The notes: a model not told the origin generated them from the sequence alone. DNA of 64,000 nt from an uncultured Coriobacteriia bacterium (GCA_948466335.1 CAOKAE010000001.1:62001-126000), one strand, 5' to 3'. Counted from the first letter of the stretch, positions 43,668-52,806 are shown. Made by a program: numbers and translations.

Positions 43668-44087
43668 GTGGCAATTGGCGATCTCACCCCATCTTACGAG
43701 GACTACATAGAGGCAATCTACGACCTCGCCCTGCACGGCAGCGGCTCGGTGCGATCCACCGACGTTGCCGACGCCTTGGGCTTCTCCAAGGCCAGCGTCG
43801 CGCGCGCGACCAAGAACCTGCGCGAGATGGGTTACATCGAGCAGGAGCGCTACGGAGAGATCACGCTCACGCAAGCTGGCCGGGAGTACGGCGAGCACAT
43901 CCTCACCCGCCACCGCATGCTACGCGCCTTCCTCATCGACGCGCTTGGCGTGGACGAGGAGGCGGCGAACCAGGAGGCATGCATGATGGAGCACACCATC
44001 AGCGAAGACACGATGGCCAAATGGATCGCGTGGTACGAGAAGAACTACGGCCCTGTCTCGGCGACGCCCACGAGCAGGGCGATGTAG
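43668..44087 (+). CDS. DtxR/MntR-family metal-dependent repressor
   Basis: A 139-residue regulator. The N-terminal winged helix (SYEDYIEAIYDLALHG...RSTDVADALGFSKASVARATKNLREMGYIEQERYGEITLTQAG) and the metal-binding/dimer domain (GEHILTRHRMLRAFLIDALGVDEEAANQEACMMEHTIS) are typical. The C-terminal SH3-like domain is absent, as in MntR. The metal ligands E/H/C/E-H are recognisable. The start is GTG. It converges on feoAB and probably controls iron or manganese uptake; which metal is unsure. Confidence 0.9.
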   Translation: MAIGDLTPSYEDYIEAIYDLALHGSGSVRSTDVADALGFSKASVARATKNLREMGYIEQERYGEITLTQAGREYGEHILTRHRMLRAFLIDALGVDEEAANQEACMMEHTISEDTMAKWIAWYEKNYGPVSATPTSRAM

Positions 44088-44144
44088 GGACGCATCACTC
44101 AAAACCCCGCGACTCACGATCAACCCCCCCCCGAACGCAGGAAA

Positions 44145-44160
44145 CGCCCCCGAAGGGGCG
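44145..44160. terminator. Hairpin between the DtxR-family gene and feoB
   Basis: CGCCCC-CGAA-GGGGCG is a stable GNRA-like-loop hairpin between the two convergent genes. It is a bidirectional terminator candidate. Confidence 0.5.
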
Positions 44161-44187
44161 CTTCCCGGAGAGAGGGAGGTCTGTTTG

Positions 44188-44204
44188 ATGAGACAGTGTC
44201 TCAT
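44188..44204. repeat. Minimal loop-less palindrome at the feoB stop
   Basis: ATGAGACAGTGTCTCAT keeps only the two arms, joined directly with no GTCTGACC loop. The left part of feoB's TGA stop is in the arm. It could be a deletion product of a full copy. Confidence 0.75.
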
Positions 44205-46408
44205 GCGGCGGCCTTCACCGCCTTGCGCACTTGCTCGGGCGCGGCAGGCTTGCTTGCCGGGCGAAAGAGCATCCAGAACAGGGCTGCCAAAAAGACGACG
44301 GCGACGATGGTGCCGAGCGTGAACGCGCCGGTCACTACCCATGCGCCAATTTGGAAGATGATGAGCGCGACAACGTAGGCGAATCCGCATTCCCAGCCGA
44401 TGGCGGCCCAGAACCACTTGTTGAAGCCGCCCATCTCGCCCTTGATGGCGCCCATGGCCGCGAAGCACGGCGCGCAGAGCAGCTGGAAGGTCATGAAGGC
44501 GAAAGCCGCGACGGGAATGAGCGCGGCCGAGCCGGCACTCGCCGCAAGCGACGCCAGATAGGCGCTTTCCCAGGCCACGCCTGCGTCGCCACCATAGACG
44601 ATGGCCAGCGTGGAGATGACGTTCTCCTTCGCGATGAGGCCAGTCACGACGGTGGAAGCGCACTCCCAATTGCCGAAGCCGAGCGGCGCGAAGACCCACG
44701 CGAAGGCGTTGCCGAAGTACGCGAGGAACGAATGGTCCATGAGCTCCTCGCCCACCCACATGAATTGGCCTTCGTAGATGCCGTAGCCCGAGAGGAACCA
44801 CACGACGATGGTGGCGAGCAGGATGATGGTGCCGGCCTTCTTGATGAACGCCCAGGCGCGATCCCACATGCTGCGCAGCAGGTCGACGAAACGCGGAAGA
44901 CGGTACTCGGGGAGCTCCATGACATAGGGCGTGACTTTGCCCATGAAGGGCCTGGTCTTGTGCAGGATGACGCCCGATACGATGATGGCCGCGATGCCCA
45001 TGAAGTACGCGAGCGGGGCGACCCACCACACGCCGCCAAAGACCGCCGTCGCGATGAGCGCGATGATGGGAAGCTTGGCGGAGCAGGGCATGAAGGTCGT
45101 GGTCATGACCGTGAGGCGGCGGGCGCTCTCGGATTCGATAGTGCGCGATGCCATGATGCCCGGCACGCCGCATCCCGTGCCCACGATCATGGGCACGAAG
45201 GTCTTGCCGGACAGCCCGAAGCGCCGGAAGAGACGGTCGAGGATGAAGGTGACGCGCGCCATGTAACCGCACGACTCGAGGATGGCGAGCAAGAAGAAGA
45301 GGATCATGATCTGCGGCACGAAACCGAGCACGGCACCCACGCCGGCAACGATACCGTCCATGATGAGGTCGTAGAGCCAGTCGACGCAACCCACGGCCTC
45401 GAGCGCGGCCCCGATGATGGCGGGGATACCGGGAATCCACAGACCGCTTTCCTCGGCACCAAGCCACCATCCATCACCGAAGACGCCGTCGTTGGCCCAG
45501 TCGGTTGCGTAGGTGCCGACCGTGGAAATGGAGATGTAGTAGATGAGCGTGATGATCACGACGAAGATGGGCAGTGCCAGGATGCGGTTGGTGAGGACGC
45601 TGTCGACCTTCTCGGAAACGGTCGCGCCCGAGATGGCCCGCTTGTGCACGCGCTTGATGAAGCTCTCGATATAGCGGTAGCGTTCGTTGGTGATAATGGC
45701 GTCGGAGGAGTCGTCGAAAAGGCTCTCGGTCTCGAGGATGAGGTCGTCGCAGTTGACCTTGGTTCCCAGCTCGGCGATGGCGTCCTGATCGCGCTCGAAG
45801 AGCTTGATGGCGTAGTAGCGGCGCATCTCTGCCGGCATGACGCTCGGAAGCTTGTCCTCGATCTTGGCAAGGGCAGCTTCGAGCTCGGAGGCAAACTGGA
45901 CCGGTTGCGGCATGATGCCATCGCGGGTCGCCTTGACCGTGGTGGCCACGAGGTCTTCGAGGCCGTCACCCCTGAGCGCCGATATCTCGACGACGGGAAC
46001 CTGCAGCTGCTCGGAGAGCTCCTTGGACTTGATGGTGTAGCCGCGCTTCTTCACGATATCCATGAGGTTGAGCGCGACCACGACAGGAATGCCGAACTCC
46101 ATGAGCTGCGTGGTCAGGTAGAGATTGCGCTCCAGATTGGACGCGTCCACGATGTTGATGATGACGTCGGGGTGGCCGTCGGTCAGGTAGTTGCGGGAGA
46201 TGACCTCCTCGCTCGAATAGGGCGACAGCGAATAGATGCCCGGAAGGTCGACGAACTTGATGCTCTTGTCGTTCTTCAGATGCCCCGTCTTGCGCTCGAC
46301 GGTGACGCCGGGCCAATTGCCGACGTACTGATGATTGCCCGTGAGCTGGTTGAACAGCGTCGTCTTTCCTGAATTGGGGTTGCCCACCAGCGCGATGGTC
46401 GTTTCCAT
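44201..46408 (-). CDS. feoB: Ferrous iron transport protein B
   Basis: A 735-residue GTP-gated Fe(II) transporter. G1 GNPNSGKTT starts at residue 9, G3 is DLPGIYSLSPYS and G4 is NLMD. Two Gate domains with the conserved Cys in GTGCGVPGI and in CSAKLPII follow, then the membrane core and a Lys/Ala tail. ATG 46408 (METTIALVGNPNSGKTT) is chosen; the longer frame reads through the palindrome. A GTTAGC operator is 86 bp upstream. It is separated from feoA by a hairpin and a repeat. Confidence 0.96.
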   Translation of the reverse strand: METTIALVGNPNSGKTTLFNQLTGNHQYVGNWPGVTVERKTGHLKNDKSIKFVDLPGIYSLSPYSSEEVISRNYLTDGHPDVIINIVDASNLERNLYLTTQLMEFGIPVVVALNLMDIVKKRGYTIKSKELSEQLQVPVVEISALRGDGLEDLVATTVKATRDGIMPQPVQFASELEAALAKIEDKLPSVMPAEMRRYYAIKLFERDQDAIAELGTKVNCDDLILETESLFDDSSDAIITNERYRYIESFIKRVHKRAISGATVSEKVDSVLTNRILALPIFVVIITLIYYISISTVGTYATDWANDGVFGDGWWLGAEESGLWIPGIPAIIGAALEAVGCVDWLYDLIMDGIVAGVGAVLGFVPQIMILFFLLAILESCGYMARVTFILDRLFRRFGLSGKTFVPMIVGTGCGVPGIMASRTIESESARRLTVMTTTFMPCSAKLPIIALIATAVFGGVWWVAPLAYFMGIAAIIVSGVILHKTRPFMGKVTPYVMELPEYRLPRFVDLLRSMWDRAWAFIKKAGTIILLATIVVWFLSGYGIYEGQFMWVGEELMDHSFLAYFGNAFAWVFAPLGFGNWECASTVVTGLIAKENVISTLAIVYGGDAGVAWESAYLASLAASAGSAALIPVAAFAFMTFQLLCAPCFAAMGAIKGEMGGFNKWFWAAIGWECGFAYVVALIIFQIGAWVVTGAFTLGTIVAVVFLAALFWMLFRPASKPAAPEQVRKAVKAAA

Positions 46409-46445
46409 ATCGTGCTTCGTTCCTCTCCTTGTTGGTACCTGTTGC

Positions 46446-46492
46446 TCATGAGACAGTTTTGTCTGACCAATTTGTCTCAAATTTGTCTCATT
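46446..46492. repeat. Palindrome with arm duplication abutting the feoB operator
   Basis: ATGAGACAGTTTT-GTCTGACCAA-TTTGTCTCA is followed by a second right arm (AATTTGTCTCATT). One T then separates it from GTTAGC, the same junction as at 40501-40503. A spacer-like GTTGGTACCTGTTGC precedes it. Confidence 0.85.
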
Positions 46493-46493
46493 T

Positions 46494-46509
46494 GTTAGCG
46501 TCTGCTAAC
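46494..46509. promoter_or_regulatory. Perfect GTTAGC-N4-GCTAAC operator of feoB
   Basis: GTTAGCGTCTGCTAAC is an exact palindrome outside its 4-bp centre, in the feoA-feoB gap, 86 bp before the feoB ATG. It is a likely metal-repressor site. Confidence 0.65.
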
Positions 46510-46521
46510 AGAAGGTCAAAA

Positions 46522-46556
46522 GAATGAGCCGGGTATGGAAACAGCCGGCCCATTCG
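46522..46556 (-). terminator. Hairpin between feoA and feoB
   Basis: GAATGAGCCGG pairs with CCGGCCCATTC (one bulge) downstream of feoA. It may attenuate readthrough into feoB, which has its own operator. Confidence 0.45.
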
Positions 46557-46569
46557 CCTTACCGCGTGT

Positions 46570-46794
46570 TTATATCGCCGCGACCTCGATCTTGCCGAGG
46601 TCTTCCTTACGCAGGGACAGATGATAGCCGCGCACCGTGAGATCGACGGGGTCGCCCAGCGGGGCGACTTTGTCGACCGTAATCTGGGCGCCCTTGGTGA
46701 TGCCCATATCCATGATGCGGCGGCGCGTGGCACCCGAGTCGCGCAGCTTGAGAACCGTATAGCTCTTGCCTGGTTTGACGTCCGAAAGAGTCAT
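46570..46794 (-). CDS. feoA: Ferrous iron transport protein A
   Basis: A 74-residue SH3-like protein. MTLSDVKPGKSYTVLKLRDSGATRRRIMDMGITKGAQI and VRGYHLSLRKEDLGKIEV are typical of FeoA, which partners the FeoB cytoplasmic domain. GGAGGAAG precedes ATG 46794, four codons inside the longest frame. Two operator-like sites lie 14 and 35 bp upstream. Confidence 0.94.
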   Translation of the reverse strand: MTLSDVKPGKSYTVLKLRDSGATRRRIMDMGITKGAQITVDKVAPLGDPVDLTVRGYHLSLRKEDLGKIEVAAI

Positions 46795-46807
46795 GTCTTC
46801 CTCCAAA

Positions 46808-46844
46808 GTTAGCTTTGTTTAACTGCATATTAGACATTGCTAAC
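46808..46844. promoter_or_regulatory. Tandem GTTAGC-type operators upstream of feoA
   Basis: GTTAGCTTTGTTTAAC (46808-46823) and ATTAGACATTGCTAAC (46829-46844) each keep one perfect half-site. Their centres are 21 bp apart, about two helical turns, suiting cooperative binding of two dimers on one face. Confidence 0.6.
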
Positions 46845-47031
46845 TTATTGTCAAGAAAGAGGGTTGGAATTTTTTCGCGAGCGGGAGTGGAACGTCCGTT
46901 ACGCCCGCATTTGTTGCGCAACAAAAAGAGAGAACGGCGAAATATAATACTTGCGCAACTTTTCGTTTGACGCAGCTTACGCGCATCACAACCGCGGCGT
47001 ATTCGCACGATGCACCATCGAGGGAGGGAAC

Positions 47032-47973
47032 TTGGCTTCGAGATCGTCTTCGGGAATAGTCGCCATTCTGAAGCGCCTCCCCAAGGCCCACAGCATCACG
47101 ATGGGCGCGACTGCGCTCTTGGCCGCCTGTTCCCTCGCGTTCTTCGCCTTCGCAATTCCTCCCATGTTAAGCAGCCAAGCCATTGGTTCTGCCGAGGGAA
47201 TAACCCCCGTTACTGAGGAAGCCAGCACCGCCTTTGTTGAGGATGCGGACGATGTCTCCGGAGGGTTCAGCATCTTGTCGGGCTCTCTTGCTCCCATTGG
47301 CGCAAGCAGCTTTGGCGGAGCGAATGGCGGTGGAAGCCCCAACGTGACGGACGCCACCGACAGCGCAGGGCCCTCGTCGGTATTCGCGGGTACGGACCCT
47401 TCCTCTCCTGGTCAAACAGAGCCATCGACTCCGCAAGCGCCCGGCGAGCAAGGTTCGACATCCACACCATCCGTTACCCCGGGTAAAACGGATGAGGAGA
47501 TTAACGCAGCCAGGATAAAGATACAAGACAGCTGCTACAACAATGCCCAGAACTACTATGCCGAGCTCTCAAATCTCGTAGCCGGCTCCCCCATCTTCTG
47601 GGAATACGACCCGAGATTCGGTAATCAAAATGCAGAGAATTGGGTTGACCTGCAAAAGGCATACGCCGTCTGTTCCGATGCCCAGCGCGCCGCCAGCCAA
47701 CAAGACCACGAACTGAATCTGCTCGCCGCAGAGTACCCGGAGCTCGCACGCGAATGCCAGACGGTTCGACAGATGTGGTCGAACATATCCAGCGCGGCAA
47801 ATCTGTTCTCGCGCTTTCTCGGCACGATGCAAGCGTGCCCCGACCCATCGACTCATTCGGATTGCTTCATGTCTCTCGTTCGGCCGCACATCGTTGCGGT
47901 CAAATCGGGCTATGACACCGTCTATACCCTCGATTATCTCGAAAACGCCCGCCAAAACATGTCCAGCCTCTAG
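47032..47973 (+). CDS. Secreted or membrane-anchored Ser/Pro-rich protein
   Basis: About 313 residues. A hydrophobic segment near residues 23-45 (MGATALLAACSLAFFAFAIPP) is a signal or anchor. A low-complexity Ser/Thr/Pro/Gly region (about 60-155) follows, then an alpha-helical domain of about 140 residues with Cys pairs (DSCYNNAQNYYAEL...MQACPDPSTHSDCF). The TTG at 47032 has GAGGGAGG at ideal spacing; the frame is open 27 codons upstream without a ribosome site. I do not recognise the C-terminal domain. It precedes a kinase and an FHA gene on the same strand and could be their extracytoplasmic partner. Confidence 0.7.
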   Translation: MASRSSSGIVAILKRLPKAHSITMGATALLAACSLAFFAFAIPPMLSSQAIGSAEGITPVTEEASTAFVEDADDVSGGFSILSGSLAPIGASSFGGANGGGSPNVTDATDSAGPSSVFAGTDPSSPGQTEPSTPQAPGEQGSTSTPSVTPGKTDEEINAARIKIQDSCYNNAQNYYAELSNLVAGSPIFWEYDPRFGNQNAENWVDLQKAYAVCSDAQRAASQQDHELNLLAAEYPELARECQTVRQMWSNISSAANLFSRFLGTMQACPDPSTHSDCFMSLVRPHIVAVKSGYDTVYTLDYLENARQNMSSL

Positions 47974-48004
47974 AAGTCCTCAGCAGAAAATCACGTGACA
48001 CATC

Positions 48005-49696
48005 ATGGAAACCACTCAACGTATCGACACACCCCACGCGCACGACAAGGCGAACATGCGCGTTGTCAACCTCACCAGCTTCACCGCTCCGCGTACCTTG
48101 CCCGCAGACGAGCAGGAAAGAAACGCACGGCGCTTCTCCACCCTCTTCATTGACGAGAGGCGTCGCAGGAAAGGTGGCCTCGGGCAGGTCCTCTATGGCG
48201 AGGACACGTGGGGCGAACCTCTTGCCGTGAAGCTCGTGGGCGAGGTCCACAACGAGGAGCAAGATGACTCTCCCTCGCAAGCCTTTGCCCGTGAAGCGTT
48301 CAGGCGCGAGTACGAGACCATGCGCACGTTATCGGGCATCAAGGGGTTTCCGCGCCTGTACGGCGCCGGCAAGCTCGACGGCTGCGATGCCATCCTCATG
48401 GAATGGGTCGAAGGCGAGACGCTTGCAATGGCGATTCGCCACCTCTCCATCGATGACGAGGGAAGGCTCTCTCCCCTGACCGCGGCGCAGATGGGACGTG
48501 ACCTCTTCGCCTTGCTCGCCCGCATGGAGATTCTCGAGAACTGCATCGTGCATCGGGATATCTCGACTTCGAACATCATGGTCGACACGTCAATCCGTTC
48601 GCTTGACGACCAGGTTGCAGCGGGAAGCTTCGACCTGAAACTCGTGGACTTTGGCTCGGCGATGCTTCCCGGTCGTTCCTCCTCGCTCACGCAGAAGTAC
48701 GGAACGCCGCGTGGCGCCACGCCGGATTTCGCCCCGCCCGAAATGCTATCCGAGGACATCAAGGGTGCTGCGACCATGCGCAAGAACCCGGCAGTGGACG
48801 TCTACGCCGCGGCAAGCGTGCTGTACCTGCTGCTAGCCGGACACACGCCGTTCCTGCTCGAGAAGGGTGACAATCGCTCGTACTACCTGCAGAAGACTGA
48901 GCAGTTGCCCCGCGCCCTGGCCGGCGCCCATGCGGCGACGACCGATATCGACATAACGCTCACGCGAGAGCCGCACACCGCCGCCTTCGTCGAGAAGGCG
49001 GCCTCGGAAAGCGACGGCAGGCCATCGTCGGAGAAGCTGGCTGGTGTTTTGACGGCCGTTGATTCCCAACTCGACGACGTCATCTTCGCCTGCCTGGATC
49101 CCGTTCAGGAGCATCGTCCCCTCGCAAGCGAGGTGCAGGACACGCTTGCGGAATTCGTTGACTCTTACGAGGACAACATCGCGAACGGCTTGGCCGAGCG
49201 CCCCTTGAGCCAGTGTGCCGGCGATGCCTTCGAGCGCAGGGCGGCAAACGTTCGGAGGCGACGGGCGCGCCATCTGGGAATGGGCGTGGTGATAGCATGC
49301 GCTGTCCTGCTTTTTGCGGGCTCGTGTGCGACGGGGTTCCTGCTGGACGGAGAGTTGGCCAAGCTCGCGCTTGGACCCATGCGCTGGGGTGGCGCCCTGA
49401 GCGGATGGGTTGTGGGAGTGCTTCTATGGCTGCCCGCAATTCTCGGCTACGCCACGCGCTTCGTCGCACGACGCAATCCCCACGTCTTGGCCTGGACAAT
49501 CGCCGCGGTGGGTGCCGGAGCGCTCGTGCTGCTGGGAATAATGGCCTGCACGATCTTCTTCTCGGCGCAAAGCCTCGTGTTGGCGCTCGCCGCCTTAGCC
49601 GTTTCCGCAACGCTTCCCTGGTGTGCGCTGTCGTTCGATGTTGCCCTAGGAATAACGTTCGCGAAACCGAGCGAAGAGGCGCAGGTCGATGCCTGA
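48005..49696 (+). CDS. Membrane Ser/Thr protein kinase
   Basis: A 563-residue Hanks-type kinase. A glycine loop (GGLGQVLYGE), VAIK-like AVKLV, the catalytic HRD near residue 183 (IVHRDISTSNIMV), DFG near 215 (LVDFGSA) and APPEM form a complete active kinase. The C-terminal 130 residues contain four membrane helices but no PASTA or other sensor domain. The ATG is 31 bp after the secreted protein stop, and the end overlaps the FHA gene by 8 bp, so the three form an operon. Confidence 0.9.
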   Translation: METTQRIDTPHAHDKANMRVVNLTSFTAPRTLPADEQERNARRFSTLFIDERRRRKGGLGQVLYGEDTWGEPLAVKLVGEVHNEEQDDSPSQAFAREAFRREYETMRTLSGIKGFPRLYGAGKLDGCDAILMEWVEGETLAMAIRHLSIDDEGRLSPLTAAQMGRDLFALLARMEILENCIVHRDISTSNIMVDTSIRSLDDQVAAGSFDLKLVDFGSAMLPGRSSSLTQKYGTPRGATPDFAPPEMLSEDIKGAATMRKNPAVDVYAAASVLYLLLAGHTPFLLEKGDNRSYYLQKTEQLPRALAGAHAATTDIDITLTREPHTAAFVEKAASESDGRPSSEKLAGVLTAVDSQLDDVIFACLDPVQEHRPLASEVQDTLAEFVDSYEDNIANGLAERPLSQCAGDAFERRAANVRRRRARHLGMGVVIACAVLLFAGSCATGFLLDGELAKLALGPMRWGGALSGWVVGVLLWLPAILGYATRFVARRNPHVLAWTIAAVGAGALVLLGIMACTIFFSAQSLVLALAALAVSATLPWCALSFDVALGITFAKPSEEAQVDA

Positions 49697-50687
49697 GATG
49701 ACGAAAACGGAAGGAAGCGACGAGATGGCGAGAACGGCCTCGGCTCCGCTTGGCGCATTGTTCTTCATCATGAAGAGATACGGGAAGATCAGCTACAAGG
49801 ACCTTGCAACGTGCATCCTCTCGGAAAAGCCGCTAGCCGGTGGCGTGAGTCCCGCAAGCCGTGTGAATGATCGCACGTGGATTTCGCGCTATCTCGTTCA
49901 CGCGCCTGTCGAATCCGTCAAGGAAGACTACTTCGTGAGCCATGAGAAGGCCGCCATGCGCATCATCTCGCGGCTCAAGAAGCGCATGGGCAACCAGGAA
50001 ATACTCGACATGATCGCGGGGCAGCCGGGCGTGGTGATAGTGGGGGCGCTGGCAAATTGCGGCCAGGACACCGCTCCCTATCGCAACATGCTATCGCGGC
50101 TAGCAGGAGAAGACGCGTTCAAGATCGAGGAACGCGTCGAGATTGCCATGGTGCTCCTCGTGACGGCGGCTCTGAGTGGAAATGTTGCACGTGCAACTGC
50201 TCGAGCTCTCGAATTCACCGACGAGATTCACGGTGCGTCAGTGCGTACACCCCTCGTGACGCCCCAATCGGAAGGGGCACCCGGCGACACGCCCGCTGAC
50301 ATTGACGAGCGCGTGAACCTGGGACTCTTGCGCATCGTAGACGGTTACGTGATGGGCTCGCCGTTCTGGCTCGACGCAACGAACCCCGATGGCATCGAGG
50401 TGGGCGCCTTCGCGACGGGAGCGGGAGCTATCAGCGACGTCGCGCCTGACGTATCCGGACACCATGCACGCATCTGGCATGACGAGAGTGATATCTGGTA
50501 CGTCGAGGGGTTGGGCTCGAAGAACGGTACGGTGCTGGTAAGCGGCGTGGACAAGAGCGAAGCTGTCGTGGAGCCGCCGGCAGACGAGCGCACCGGGTGG
50601 ACGGGCGCACCCGTGGCCTTGCAACCCGGCGACGAGCTCGTGTTCGGGAAAAGCACGCGGTACGTGGTGATTGCCGGTGTAAAGTGA
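49689..50687 (+). CDS. FHA-domain protein
   Basis: A 332-residue soluble protein. The C-terminal 110 residues are an FHA domain (ISDVAPDVSGHHARIWHDESDIWYVEGLGSKNGTVLVSG), which binds phosphothreonine. The N-terminal 200 residues are helical and unrecognised. It is translationally coupled to the kinase and is its likely substrate or reader. Confidence 0.88.
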   Translation: MPEMTKTEGSDEMARTASAPLGALFFIMKRYGKISYKDLATCILSEKPLAGGVSPASRVNDRTWISRYLVHAPVESVKEDYFVSHEKAAMRIISRLKKRMGNQEILDMIAGQPGVVIVGALANCGQDTAPYRNMLSRLAGEDAFKIEERVEIAMVLLVTAALSGNVARATARALEFTDEIHGASVRTPLVTPQSEGAPGDTPADIDERVNLGLLRIVDGYVMGSPFWLDATNPDGIEVGAFATGAGAISDVAPDVSGHHARIWHDESDIWYVEGLGSKNGTVLVSGVDKSEAVVEPPADERTGWTGAPVALQPGDELVFGKSTRYVVIAGVK

Positions 50688-50735
50688 AAAAGCGAGGCCG
50701 CCCGCGAATGATGCGAGCGGCCATCAAAATGGACA

Positions 50736-50817
50736 CCGGCGGTCTACTGCTGCTGTCACATTATCGACATGTGCCGGCAGCAAATGAGACAAATGTGTCT
50801 GACCAATTTGTCTCATT
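50736..50817. repeat. Palindrome with a degraded left partner
   Basis: A full 35-bp copy (50783-50817, forward loop) is preceded by the spacer ATCGACATGTGCCGGCAGCA and a decayed left unit (CTGCTGTCACATT). It lies between the convergent FHA and DUF5648 genes. CCGCAGGTCAG follows, the inverse of the flank at 40785. Confidence 0.88.
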
Positions 50818-50838
50818 CCGCAGGTCAGAAGGCGGGTG

Positions 50839-52806
50839 CTACTTCACGCCATGCCAGCCGACGCCCTCGTCCTTCCAGCCTATGGATAGCAGCGTCTGGA
50901 ACTCGCCCCAGTCGAGCGTGTAGTGGTGGTTGTTGGCGAACGCGTTGGGGTTGTAGGCGCGGTACAGGGGCACGGCCTCGTTGGGGTCGGAGTACCAGCC
51001 TCCCTCCTCCCAGGTCCAGCCCACGCCCACGAGCATGTCGCGCTCGGCCTCGCTGGAGGTGTAGTGGTGCTCTCCGGCAAACGAGTTGTAGAGGCGGTAG
51101 ACCTTGATGCCCTCGGTCGGCGCCGTCCAGCCCACGCCCTCGTCGTTCCAACCGGCCGCGATCACGGCGTCTCGCTCGACGGGACTCGAGGTGTAGAAGT
51201 GCTCGCCGGAGTTGGGGTTGTAGAGGCGATACATGGTCTCGGTGCCCACGGGTTGCGGGTCGGTGGGGGTGGGATCCGGATTCGACGGTTGCGATGGCGT
51301 GCTCGGATTCGAGGGGTTGCTCGGCTGCGAAGGATTGGAAGGGTTGCTGGGGGCGTCGGGGTCGTAAATCCTATATGTCGCCTTTAGCGTTCCGGTGTAG
51401 TTGCCTCTGCCCTGCGCAGTAATTTCATAGGTTCCGGCAGGACCGGCATTTGCAGGAAAAACAACGCTTATGTCTTCGTCACCCGCGCTGAAACTGTAAT
51501 ATGTTCCAATTTTCTCTGCTCCAGAATATACGTAAACTGTTGGGTACCGCGCCGCCTGGTGAGACCACATCTCAAACGAATCTTGACTAAGCTCAATGCG
51601 AGTCAGGGCCTTGGGCTTGATTGTATACGTTGCCTGCACGGTGCCCGACAAATCGCCCTTTCCTTGAACGGTTATCGTATACGTCCCTGCATCCTTCTTA
51701 TATTTATCACCGCTGATTGTCACGTATCTTGACGAGCCAGTTAATGAGAGGTCCTTCTCGATGAGAGTATTTCCTGCATAAACGGAAACGGTCGGCTCGC
51801 ATCGTGAACCGGAGTACTCGTACTCTGTCTGGCTCAGCTCTACTCGAGTGATTTCAGTTGGGGTGGCTGAGACTGTAAAGATGTAGTGATCTCGCCAGAC
51901 GCTCCCAGACTGCATAACAAAGTAATAGGTTCCGGCTTCAAGACGACCGCAGTTTACAGTGGTCCTATTCTCACCTGAAAGTGTGTTTCCCTGCTTGAAT
52001 GCCACCTGAGACGTGCTCTTTGTCACCTCGTAATGCATCTTTCCGCGAGTAAGCAAATCAACATTTACCAAACTTGGCGAATCAATATGAAAAGAGTAGA
52101 TGTCGATATCGGACAGACCCATCGGTTTGCCATTCAGGAAGACTTCGCCATCGGGATCGTATGCCATTCCCGTGTAGACCTGCCCTAGCTTAACGGGCGT
52201 GGCGGTGCTCATGGTGTCATTGGGCTCTATCTCAATTTCTGCGTCCAGGTCTGCAGATGGACACGAGATACCCGCACGCAAAGTGGCCTCACATTGGGCT
52301 TGTAGCCTGAAACTATACTTTCCCGTGCCGAGGATAAACGGACCAAATGATGCCGTAGCGGTGTTATGGGCAATATCCCAATCTGCAATTACCTTGCCGG
52401 CACCATCCTCCAAAATCGCGTGGAAAGAATTGCCGCTACTTAGAGAATTTGTCTGCTGGAACACAAGACCCGAGAAGGACGTTCCCTGGACGCTAAAGTT
52501 TACCTTCACCTCTTGTCCTTGAGACAGGTTATAAGGGCCTGCGGTTTCCCCGTCCTTTAGGGTGATATCTTTCACGGTTGAGCGTGCCTCAATCGCAAAT
52601 GCGCTAATGGAATTATCATCAGGCGTAAACGACAAGCTATCGGGTGAATATTGATATGTAATATCATCCAAGACATGCGACGTGTTTGTCATTGCTTCTG
52701 TTTCGCTGCTTGAATCTGAAGAATCCCCTGCAGCCGCAAACGCCGTGATGGGCATCATGCCGAGGGCAAGCGCCAATGACAGGGACACTAACGAGAGTTT
52801 CCGCAT
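50839..52806 (-). CDS. Large secreted protein with DUF5648 C-terminal repeats
   Basis: A 655-residue exported protein. Residues 1-26 are a Sec signal (LSLALALGMMPITAFAAAG). Two bacterial pre-peptidase-like or Ig-like segments (about 80-320) precede two MBG-like modules (ITRVELSQTEYEYSGSRC..., LTRIELSQDSFEMWSHQ...). A SNPSNPSQP linker joins three DUF5648 units (YRLYNPNSGEHFYTSSPVERDAVIAAGWNDEGVGW and two variants). Such modules occur on cell-surface or secreted proteins of gut anaerobes and probably bind glycan or protein. The N-terminal half has visibly lower GC than the C-terminal repeats, suggesting a mosaic. Confidence 0.88.
   Translation of the reverse strand: MRKLSLVSLSLALALGMMPITAFAAAGDSSDSSSETEAMTNTSHVLDDITYQYSPDSLSFTPDDNSISAFAIEARSTVKDITLKDGETAGPYNLSQGQEVKVNFSVQGTSFSGLVFQQTNSLSSGNSFHAILEDGAGKVIADWDIAHNTATASFGPFILGTGKYSFRLQAQCEATLRAGISCPSADLDAEIEIEPNDTMSTATPVKLGQVYTGMAYDPDGEVFLNGKPMGLSDIDIYSFHIDSPSLVNVDLLTRGKMHYEVTKSTSQVAFKQGNTLSGENRTTVNCGRLEAGTYYFVMQSGSVWRDHYIFTVSATPTEITRVELSQTEYEYSGSRCEPTVSVYAGNTLIEKDLSLTGSSRYVTISGDKYKKDAGTYTITVQGKGDLSGTVQATYTIKPKALTRIELSQDSFEMWSHQAARYPTVYVYSGAEKIGTYYSFSAGDEDISVVFPANAGPAGTYEITAQGRGNYTGTLKATYRIYDPDAPSNPSNPSQPSNPSNPSTPSQPSNPDPTPTDPQPVGTETMYRLYNPNSGEHFYTSSPVERDAVIAAGWNDEGVGWTAPTEGIKVYRLYNSFAGEHHYTSSEAERDMLVGVGWTWEEGGWYSDPNEAVPLYRAYNPNAFANNHHYTLDWGEFQTLLSIGWKDEGVGWHGVK

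Noticed and set aside
44231-46372. Plus-strand 713-codon frame opposite feoB
   Set aside because: Antisense artefact; FeoB motifs are intact on the minus strand.
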